The notes under the pieces were generated by a model, which saw only the letters and a program-made list of their open reading frames with translations, was not told the origin of the DNA and searched no databases. Shown here piece by piece: positions 20,927 to 28,900 of a DNA stretch of 33,388 nucleotides. How positions within the stretch are numbered: the first letter of the stretch is position 1; each line of letters starts with the position of its first letter. This stretch comes from Parvularcula sp. BBD 1991-13 (GTDB lineage Bacteria; Pseudomonadota; Alphaproteobacteria; Caulobacterales; Parvularculaceae): positions 1 through 33,388 of the forward strand of contig LYSZ01000016.1 in NCBI GenBank assembly GCA_001657385.1. The letters are read 5' to 3'. A program made the position numbers and the translations under genes.

Positions 20927-21265
20927 ATGACCTTTGTGGTGACCGAGGCATGCATCAAGTGCAAGTACACCGACTGCGTCGAAGTCTGCCCCGTGGACTG
21001 TTTCTACGAAGGCGAAAACATGCTGGTTATTCATCCGGACGAATGCATCGACTGCGGCGTCTGCGAGCCGGAATGCCCGGCGGAAGCGATCATCCCGGAC
21101 ACCGAGCCCGAGGCCGAAAAATGGCTCGAACTGAACACCAAATACGCCGCGGAATGGCCGAACATCACACAGAAAATTGATCCGCCCGCCGACGCCGACA
21201 AGTTCGCCGAGGAAAACGGCAAATTCGAGAAGTATTTCAGCGACAAACCGGGCGAAGGGTCTTGA
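20927..21265 (+). CDS. fdxA: 7Fe ferredoxin
   Basis: A 112-residue ferredoxin expected to hold one [3Fe-4S] and one [4Fe-4S] cluster. Cysteines are at 9, 12, 17, 21 and 25 in [17 protein letters not shown] and at 40, 43, 46 and 50 in [12 protein letters not shown]. The C-terminal extension with [13 protein letters not shown] is typical of the FdxA type in proteobacteria. AAGGAG precedes the ATG. Its electron-transfer partner cannot be told from the neighbourhood; the placement between a TerB-like gene and carD is conserved in related bacteria. Confidence 0.95.
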   Translation: MTFVVTEACIKCKYTDCVEVCPVDCFYEGENMLVIHPDECIDCGVCEPECPAEAIIPDTEPEAEKWLELNTKYAAEWPNITQKIDPPADADKFAEENGKFEKYFSDKPGEGS

Positions 21266-21789
21266 GACGGGCCGCCCTGGTCGGGGCCGGGCGGTTCGGG
21301 CTCCTCGCTCGGCGTCGAGCGTCTCGACAGCGGAACCGGCGCATCGCGGGCGCATCACGGGCGCAGCCGCGCCGGTCAGTGAAAGCCATGGCGCTAATTA
21401 CAATTTTGTGCTAATGTGATAGAAAATATTGGTTCTTCGTCGGCATCGCCCAGCTTGATCGAGCGCCTTCAGAAAGCATTCTAAATCATTGAAATACGCC
21501 AATGAATGTATTTCCGGCGCGACCGGAAGGCTTATTTCATCATTTTGCTTTCTAATCGCTTGCGGGTGCGCCCCGGCCGAAACAGCCGGCCAGGAAAGTG
21601 GGTCGGCCAAGAGCGCAGGTCGACCGGGAGAGTGGGTCGACCGGGACAGGGGCAATGCAGACCGTGTTCGGGGCGGCGTCCGGCGAACACGGCTTGCAAA
21701 CGCCTTGAAGGCGCGCGGCGGACCAGTATTTGACGTGTACCAAGACCCGCCGGCTTCCGCCCGGCGTTTAAGAGAGATTTAGAACCACT
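21266..21789. other. Long leader region of carD with hairpins and repeats
   Basis: No gene seen in 524 bp. After fdxA come two GC hairpins without T runs: CCGCCC/GGGCGG (21272-21294) and CGCTCG-GCGT-CGAGCG (21306-21321). An AT-rich patch at about 21395-21445 is the likeliest place for the carD promoter. Further on, GGTCGACCGGGA repeats exactly at 21618-21629 and 21635-21646, with a degenerate copy near 21599. Confidence 0.5.
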
Positions 21790-23019
21790 ATGGCGACGAA
21801 ATCGGCTGCGAAGCCTAAAACCAAGAATACAGCCTCCAGGACCGTTCAAAAGCCGGCGGCGCGCAAAACCGCCGCGAAAAAAACGCCGGCGGCGAAAACC
21901 GCGACCAAAAAAGCGGCCCCCGCCAAGGCCAAGACGGCGACAAAGGCGGCGAAAAAAGCCGCGCCGACAAAAACCGCCGCCAAGAAAGCCGCGTCGAAAC
22001 CCGCGACCGCGAAAAGGGCGACGGCCAAGGCGGCGGTGAAAAAGCCGGCGAGCGCCAAGAAAACCGCCGCCAAGACAGCGCCGAAATCCCCGGCCAAGTC
22101 GACCGGAGCGAAAACCGCGGCCAAAACGGCCGCCAAAACGGGGGGCGCGACGAAAAAAGCCGCGTCCGCGCCGAAAACCGCGCCCAAGTCGGAGCAGAAG
22201 AAAACGTCTCAAAAAGCGGCCTCGAAGACCGCCGCCGCGGGCAAGAAGACCGCGTCCCAAAAAGCCGCGCCCGCCAAGACGCCCGTAAAGACCGCCGCCA
22301 AGGCGGTGAAAAAGCCGAGCGCCAAATCGGCCGCGCCGGCGGCGGACGACGCCGCGGCGGAGACGCCGAAAAAACCCGCCAATGTGGGCCAGGCGCCGCG
22401 CAAGACCACCTTCGCCGCCTCGATCCCGGTGCCCAGCCAGGCGCCGTCGCGCGACGCGCCGGAAGCCGACGAGCCGGCCGCGGCGACGGCGAAGGAATCG
22501 AGTTCGGCCAAGCTCGACTTCAAGGTCAACGATCAGATCGTGTATCCCGCCCATGGCGTCGGACAGATCGTCGGCCTTGAAAAACAGGAAGTGGCCGGCA
22601 TCGCCATCGAACTGTTCGTGATCGACTTCGACCAGGAAAAGATGAAACTCCGCGTGCCGACCGGCAAGGCGAAGGCGGCGGGCATGCGTCCGCTGTCGAG
22701 CGACAAGGCGATCAAGGACGCCATCTCCACGCTCAAGGGCCGCGCACGGGTCAAGCGCACCATGTGGAGCCGCCGGGCGCAGGAATACGACGCCAAGATC
22801 AATTCCGGCGACATCAAGTTGGTGGCCGAAGTGGTGCGCGATCTTTACCGCGCCGACGACCAGCCCGAGCAGAGCTATTCCGAACGCCAACTGTTCGAAG
22901 CCGCCCTCGACCGGATGGCGCGCGAAGTCGCCGCCGTGCGCAAGGCCGATCTCGGCGCCGCAATCGAGGAACTCGAAAGTTGCCTGCGCAAGAAAACCGC
23001 GGCGGCGTCAGCGTCCTGA
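21790..23019 (+). CDS. carD: CarD/CdnL-family RNA polymerase-binding protein with histone H1-like N-terminal extension
   Basis: The C-terminal part (from about residue 241) is a normal CarD_CdnL_TRCF protein: KVNDQIVYPAHGVGQIVGLE, ELFVIDFDQEKMKLRVPTGK, KGRARVKRTMWSRRAQEYDA-like residues (quoted in part: MWSRRAQEYDAKINSGD) and the DNA-binding helices ending in LRKK. CarD proteins bind the beta subunit of RNA polymerase and stabilise open promoter complexes. In front lies an extension of about 240 residues. Its first 190 are almost entirely Lys, Ala, Pro and Thr in KKAA/KTAAK units, like histone H1 tails, followed by a Pro/Ala/Ser linker. Family members are usually near 160-170 residues. It ends 12 bp inside the convergent nuclease-like gene. 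Confidence 0.93.
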   Translation: MATKSAAKPKTKNTASRTVQKPAARKTAAKKTPAAKTATKKAAPAKAKTATKAAKKAAPTKTAAKKAASKPATAKRATAKAAVKKPASAKKTAAKTAPKSPAKSTGAKTAAKTAAKTGGATKKAASAPKTAPKSEQKKTSQKAASKTAAAGKKTASQKAAPAKTPVKTAAKAVKKPSAKSAAPAADDAAAETPKKPANVGQAPRKTTFAASIPVPSQAPSRDAPEADEPAAATAKESSSAKLDFKVNDQIVYPAHGVGQIVGLEKQEVAGIAIELFVIDFDQEKMKLRVPTGKAKAAGMRPLSSDKAIKDAISTLKGRARVKRTMWSRRAQEYDAKINSGDIKLVAEVVRDLYRADDQPEQSYSERQLFEAALDRMAREVAAVRKADLGAAIEELESCLRKKTAAASAS

Positions 23020-23844
23020 AGGATCGTCGCGGCGGCCGGGCGACGCCCCCGCCGCCGCGTCGGTCCCGAGGATTTCAAGCTGCCTGACATGGGCAAGGTC
23101 GACGGACGGCCCGTTGATCGCCTCGACATAACCGCGCACGCGAACCCGCGCGCCGCCAAGCGCGGCAAGGTCGAGCCCGGCGGCCTTCCACCGCCGCGCC
23201 AGGCGGGTTGCGGCCGAAGCGGTGAAATCCGTACGGTAATCGTCGCCGAAATTGAGATAGACCCGGCCGCCGCCAGCGCCGGTGCTGAGAACCGCGCCCT
23301 CCAACACGTGAAAGCCGCCAACGCCCGCCGCCGCGTCCTCAAGGTCGCCGGCCCGGCGCAAGCGATAGGCGTCATGGGCCCACAAACCCCGCCGGTCGCG
23401 GCGCGCGGCGCGCTCCGCCGCCAGCAGCCGGTCGATGCGCGCCAGATCGTCCGTCTGCGGCGCAACGCGGACAGCGCCGCCCGCGGCCAGCAGGGCGGCG
23501 ACGTCCTCGCCCTTGGCGTCGCCTGTGAATGTCGAGACGATGACCCCGGCGACGCCCCAGCGGTCGGGCGCGCCGACCGCCGCAAGCGTCGGCGCGCCGG
23601 CATTGAGGAGCCGCTGCAACGCCCGTTTTGACGCATCGAAATGAACCGGCGGCGCATCCCCAAGGACGTAAAGCGGCGGCGCCAGAACGTCAGCCAGGCG
23701 ATATTCCGTATCGCCGCGACGAAACCGGTCGCCGCTCAACGCTTGGAACGGCGCGGCGCCGTCGGCCCGCGCGCGCCGGGATCCGGCGGCGCCCAGCGCC
23801 GCAGCGCCGGCGAGAAAAGCGCGTCGCCGCATCCTAGCCCGCAT
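23008..23844 (-). CDS. Tat-exported staphylococcal-nuclease-like protein, probably inactive
   Basis: A 278-residue protein. The N-terminus MRRRAFLAGAAALGAAGSRR is a twin-arginine signal. The SNase-like (OB) domain follows: FQALSGDRF, YRLADVLAPP, DRWGVAGVIV and AERAARRDRRGLWAHDAY, the last closely matching the end of thermonuclease domains. Aligned by eye with staphylococcal nuclease, Asp39 (D21) and Arg49 (R35) are kept, but D40, E43 and R87 correspond to Leu54, Pro57 and Val98. So catalysis is unlikely. The C-terminal 100 residues are a further beta-rich domain (VYLNFGDDYRTDF). An ATG at 23832 (MRRRAFL) is an equally good start. It overlaps the end of carD and nearly abuts pbpC. Confidence 0.75.
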   Translation of the reverse strand: MRARMRRRAFLAGAAALGAAGSRRARADGAAPFQALSGDRFRRGDTEYRLADVLAPPLYVLGDAPPVHFDASKRALQRLLNAGAPTLAAVGAPDRWGVAGVIVSTFTGDAKGEDVAALLAAGGAVRVAPQTDDLARIDRLLAAERAARRDRRGLWAHDAYRLRRAGDLEDAAAGVGGFHVLEGAVLSTGAGGGRVYLNFGDDYRTDFTASAATRLARRWKAAGLDLAALGGARVRVRGYVEAINGPSVDLAHVRQLEILGTDAAAGASPGRRDDPSGR

Positions 23845-25939
23845 GCACGCGCACTTTCGCCCGCGCGGCCCGTCCCTCCCCGTCGACGACCGTCACGTCG
23901 TAAAAGCCCGCATGTTCCGGCCGCCAGATCGCGCGGGCGCCGGTCTCCTCCGTATCAAGAGGGTTTCCGTCCACATACCAGCGATAATTCCGCGCGCCGC
24001 CCCGGGCGGAAAGCGCGAGGCCGCGCGGGGAGAGGAACACGGAAACGCCGTCGCGGGGAAAGACGATTTCCGGCGCCGCATCAGCGGGCGACGCGCCCAG
24101 CCGCGCCATCGCCTGCGGCCCGGTCGTTTCTACGGGCGCCATGCCGCCGCGCGCGCCGCCGGCAAGAGCGCCTTCCCGGTCAAGCATGTCGAAAATGTCG
24201 TACAGCAACGGCGCCGCCGCCTTGCGACCTGTCCAGCCGGGCCGCGCGGCGCCGTCGGCCCGGCCGACCCACGCGACGACCGCGTACCCCCCGCCGTGAC
24301 CGGCGGCCCAGGCGTCGCGATAGCCATAGGACGTGCCGGTCTTGAACGCGACAGCGGGCGCGCCCTGCGACAGATGCGCCGGCGCGCGGCCCGCGAGCGC
24401 AGGGCCTCCCTTGAGGATATCGCTGATGCGCGCCGCCGTGCGCGCCGACATCAGCCGATAGCCGACCGGCGATTCATCCGTAGGCCGCCAGACAAGCGGA
24501 CGCACCCGGCCGTCATCGCCGAGCGCCGCATAAAGCATGGCGAGATCGCGGGCCGATACGCCGGCGCCGCCCAGCGCCAGGGCGAGGCCCGGCGCATCGT
24601 CGGCGCGGGCCGGCGTTTTCAGGCCGATCCCGGCGGATTGCAGGAGCGCGGCGAAACGCGGCGCGCCGACGCGATCGAGAGCGCGCACCGCCGGCACGTT
24701 GAGCGAATGCTGCAAGGCTTCGCTGAGCCGGACTTCGCCGCGAAAGACGCGATCGAAATTCTCCGGCGCGTAATCGCCGAATGCGCGGGGCATGTCGTCG
24801 ATCACGGTCGCCGGTCCGGCGATCCCGTCCTCCAGCGCGAGGGCGTAGATAAAAGGCTTCAACGTCGAGCCCGGAGAACGCGCGGCGCCCGCCAGGTCGA
24901 TCCAGCCGCCGCGCGCGTCGACGCCGGACGAGCCGATATAGGCGCGCACCGCGCGTGTCGCCGTCTCGACGATGACAAGAGCCGCCGTCGCGTCGTCCGC
25001 CGCTTCCCGGTTATGGCGCTCGACATGGGCGCGCAGGATCGCTTCGGCGCGCGCCTGAAGCCCGCGGTCCAGGGTGGTCGGCGTCGTCCCGCCCTCAGCG
25101 GCAAGACGATGCGCCGCGTGATAGGCAAGGCGCGGCAACGCCCGGCGGCGCTGCGCAAGCCGCGCCGCGTCCGCTTCCGCCGCCCGCTGCGCGCTGATCG
25201 CGCCCGCGCGTCGAAGCTTGCCGAGAACCTCCGCCCGGGCCGCCTTCGCGGCCGCCGGCCGGCGGTCCGGCCGGCGCGCCTCCGGCGCCTGGGGAAGCGC
25301 GATCAGCAGCGCCTGTTCCGCATCGGTCAGGCGCGCGGGCTCCTTGCCGAAGTAAAGAAGGCTCGCCGCGCGCACGCCCTCGATATTGCCGCCATAGGGG
25401 GCGAGGGTCAGGTAAAGCGAGAGGATCTCGTCCTTGGTCAGGCGCCGCTCGATCTGCACCGCGCGGATCATCTCGATCATCTTTGAACGGAGGGTGCGCG
25501 GCCGCGGCTCGATAAGGCGCGCCGTCTGCATGGTGATGGTCGAGGCGCCGGAAACGATCCGCCCGGCGCGCGCCGACGCGGCGGCGGCGCGCAGCACCGC
25601 GAGCGGGTCGACGCCCCAGTGGGCGCGGAAACGCTTGTCCTCGACGGCGATCACCCGGTCGACGAATACCGGATCGACCGCGTCGAGATCGACGGCGAAG
25701 CGCCACCGCCCTTCCCCGGTCACAAATCCGTGCAGCCACGCCCCGTTGCGGTCGAGCGCCACCGGCGACGTCCGGAACGCCAGCTCCAGCGGCGGCGGCA
25801 ACAGACGGTCGGCGGCGGCGACGGCGAGAAGGCCGGCGACGATCAGCCCGGCGATCTTCGCCGCGCGTGATGCGCGCCGGCGGCCCCGGACCTCGCCGCC
25901 CGTCGCCCCCCGCACCTTGCCGTATACGGACCGAAGCAT
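23834..25939 (-). CDS. pbpC: Penicillin-binding protein 1C
   Basis: A 701-residue bifunctional peptidoglycan synthase. One membrane helix (about 28-45) precedes the glycosyltransferase domain with catalytic Glu100 in VIAVEDKRF and the GASTITMQTARL motif. The transpeptidase domain has Ser358 in SPGSTLKPF, HSLN and Lys533 in FKTGTSYGYRDAW. The C-terminus (about 610-700) is the BiPBP_C domain found only in PBP1C. It lies 3 bp after the alpha-2-macroglobulin gene, a conserved pairing thought to link wall repair with trapping of invading proteases in the periplasm. Confidence 0.95.
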   Translation of the reverse strand: MLRSVYGKVRGATGGEVRGRRRASRAAKIAGLIVAGLLAVAAADRLLPPPLELAFRTSPVALDRNGAWLHGFVTGEGRWRFAVDLDAVDPVFVDRVIAVEDKRFRAHWGVDPLAVLRAAAASARAGRIVSGASTITMQTARLIEPRPRTLRSKMIEMIRAVQIERRLTKDEILSLYLTLAPYGGNIEGVRAASLLYFGKEPARLTDAEQALLIALPQAPEARRPDRRPAAAKAARAEVLGKLRRAGAISAQRAAEADAARLAQRRRALPRLAYHAAHRLAAEGGTTPTTLDRGLQARAEAILRAHVERHNREAADDATAALVIVETATRAVRAYIGSSGVDARGGWIDLAGAARSPGSTLKPFIYALALEDGIAGPATVIDDMPRAFGDYAPENFDRVFRGEVRLSEALQHSLNVPAVRALDRVGAPRFAALLQSAGIGLKTPARADDAPGLALALGGAGVSARDLAMLYAALGDDGRVRPLVWRPTDESPVGYRLMSARTAARISDILKGGPALAGRAPAHLSQGAPAVAFKTGTSYGYRDAWAAGHGGGYAVVAWVGRADGAARPGWTGRKAAAPLLYDIFDMLDREGALAGGARGGMAPVETTGPQAMARLGASPADAAPEIVFPRDGVSVFLSPRGLALSARGGARNYRWYVDGNPLDTEETGARAIWRPEHAGFYDVTVVDGEGRAARAKVRVHAG

Positions 25940-25942
25940 CGG

Positions 25943-28900
25943 TTACGGCGCCGCGGCGATGTCGACACGGCGCGTCGCCGTGCGGGCGAAAACGCCCGGG
26001 CGGTACATGTCTTCCATCACCGCGCCGGGCAGCGCATAGGCGCCCGGCGTGACCGCGCGCACGATATAGGCGACGGTGAAGCGCGACCGCCCGCGGATAT
26101 CGACCGCCGCGACGAAACGGTCGTCCCGCGCCTCGGCGATCCGGGGGTAGGACAGAACGCCCGCCCATTGATAGGGACCGTCGCCCTCGCCGCCGCCCCT
26201 TGACGGGTCCCGCGCGCCGTCCTCGGGCCGCAGCACGGTTTCGATTTCGAACCCGGCGGGCAGGAGGTCGGCGATAATCGCCGGGTGCAGACGATCGTCG
26301 GACGCCGTTCCGCTCAGCACCACCACAAGGCGATCGTTCTGGCGCACCGTCGACAGGTCGGCCGGCCTGCCGTCGCGGGTCGCGATGCGCTTGCTCAGGG
26401 ACAGGCCCCGGTCCGTCGCCGGCGGCGCTGTTTTGGGAGCGCCGGAAATGCTCAAGGAACGGAATATGTCTCCCTCCCCCTCGTTGCCGTATTCAACGCC
26501 AGCGATGATGTCCGCCGTTGACGGAACAAACGACGGGGCCGGGGCCGGGTCGGCGAGCGGCTCGCCGTTGACGCTGAGGGCGAGCGGACCGGCGCGCCGC
26601 AGCAGCGCCTGCGCGGCGAGAAGGACATGGGCCTTCTCCTGGGTCTGCATCGCCGTCGGATCTTTCATGAACGACTGGAACCGGCCGGTGAGCCGCTCCA
26701 GGCGATCCGCCTCGCCGCTTTCCGCCGCCAGCGCCAGGACGCCCGCCGCATCGCGCAGGGGCGTCTGGTAGTAGTCGCCGCTGTTGTCCCAGCCGAGCGC
26801 CGCCTCGGCCCGGTCGAAAGCGCTGGACGCGCGGGCCCGGTCGCCCATCATGGCGAGCGCCGCGCCGATGTGAGCGCGCGCAAGCGGGCTCGGCGTTTCC
26901 TCAAGCAAGGCGTCGTGAAAATAGCGCAGGTCCGACAGATCGGCGCGGCCCGCCCGCGCCAGCACGTAAAGGGCGTAGGCGGCGGACCGGCGCCGCAACC
27001 GCTCGCGCGTATCGTCTCCGCCCTCCGCATAAACGTCGGTCTGGTAACTCGCCGGGTACCACCGGTCGAGGCGCGCAATCTCGGCGAGGGAGCGATAGGC
27101 GCCGTCAAGCGCCGTCTGCGGCACGCCGTAGCCTTCCCCCCGGGCGCGGTAGAGGAAGTCGGCGACATAAGGGCCAAGCCAGGGGCTGGCGTACCGGTCG
27201 CCGACGCGCCACAGACCGAAAGCGCCGTCCGGAGACTGACGGTTCAGGATCGCGTTGACCGCGTTCTGCACCCGGGGACGCACGGCGCGCTCCGGCCCGC
27301 GGCCGGCTTCCGCGCCGAGGGCGTCGACGAACAGGAGCGGCATCGCCGAACTGGTCAGTTGCTCCGTACAGCCATAAGGGTAACGGTAAAGCGCGTCGAG
27401 CAGCGGCCCCGGCTCCACCCCGCGCAGGCGCGAGAACGACACCGCGACGCTGGCCGAGCCTTCCGTATAGGGCGCAAGGACGGCGTCGGTGAGCGCAAAC
27501 GCCTCCCCTGGCGCCAGCGCCGCCGTGCGCACCTCCGTTACCGGAAAATACGGCGTGCGCGACTGTATCGGATAGGATCTCGATACGGAAAAACCGTCCG
27601 GCCCGGCGACGCTCAGGGACACCGCCCCGACGCCGGCGGCGCCCGCCTCGATCGGAAAGAGGGCGCTCGCCTGTTCCCCCTGCGCCAGGGCGAAAGTTCT
27701 CGTTTCATCGACGCCGACCGGCCCCTCGCCCGTGACGGAAACCACATAGTCGCCGGCGGCGCCGTCGACATTGTCGATCAGGAGGGTTGCGCTCGCCCGG
27801 TCGCCCGGCGCGAGAAAACGCGGAAGCGCAAGCGTCGCCGGAACGGGATCGCGCACCGTCAGCGGCTCGGACGCGGCGCCGATCTTGTCCGCGGACCATG
27901 CGACGGCCATCAGGCGAAGTTCGCCGTTGAAATCGGGTACTTCGATCGGCGCGGCCGCCCTGCCGTCATCGCCCACCGTAACGAGCCCGGAGAAAAGCGC
28001 GACGGATTTCGTCGGCACGACGGTCAGGCCCTCACCCCCGAGTTGGTCGCCGCCGAAGCGCGCGGGCGCGCCGAGATTGGCGTTCAGCATGCGGCCGTAA
28101 TCATCGCGCACCGCGACGCCGAGGCGTTTTTTGCCATAGAAGTAATCGACCGGGTCGGGGGAGCGAAACTTGGTCAGGCGCAGGATGCCCTCGTCCACCG
28201 CGGCGAGGCTCAGCATCACACGGGCGCCGGGGGCGACGCCGGCCACCTCGATGTCGAGATCGAGAACCTGCCGGGGACGGACCATGTCCGGCGCGTTCAG
28301 CGCCACGGACAGCTTGCGCGCGCTCATGTCGAACGGCGCGTAGGCGAGCGCCATGGCGCGGCGCGGGGTCGGCCGCGCGCCCGCGTCCCGGGGCGTGACC
28401 ACCGTCGCGAGCACGTAAAACCCCGCGCCCCAGGCGGGATCGGTGTCGATGATGATTTCACGCCCCGCCGCGCCAACCTTGACGCGCTGCACCTCGTGAA
28501 CGCGGTCGGTGGCGACGACGACAATGGCTTCGCCTTCGTAAGGCGGGTTGAGATAAAACCGCGCGCGCGCGCCGGGCGCGACCTTTTCGGTCTGAAGGGT
28601 CAGCGCCGCCTCGTCCGGCGCGTCGGCGCCGGCGGCGTGGGAGCGCCAGCCCACATGGAAGCGAATGTCGCTCACCGCTTTCTCTCCCGTCCCGCCGCCG
28701 GGATAGGCGACCCGCAACCGATAGGTCCCCGGATCAAGCCGGCGGGAGACAAGCTCGGCAAGGGCTTCGGGGCCGGCCGTCTCGCGGCCTTCCGCAACCG
28801 GAATGTCGCGGAAAGAGCGCCGCCAGCGCCACTCGCCGCCCTCGCGATACCAGTCGAACCAGTAATCTTCCTCGACCAGCCGCCACTCCAGCTCGCCCTC

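Noticed and set aside
21532-22890. Minus-strand frame of about 452 codons rich in Arg, Gly, Leu and Phe
   Set aside because: It is the complement of the Lys/Ala-rich carD extension; its apparent repeats follow from that composition.
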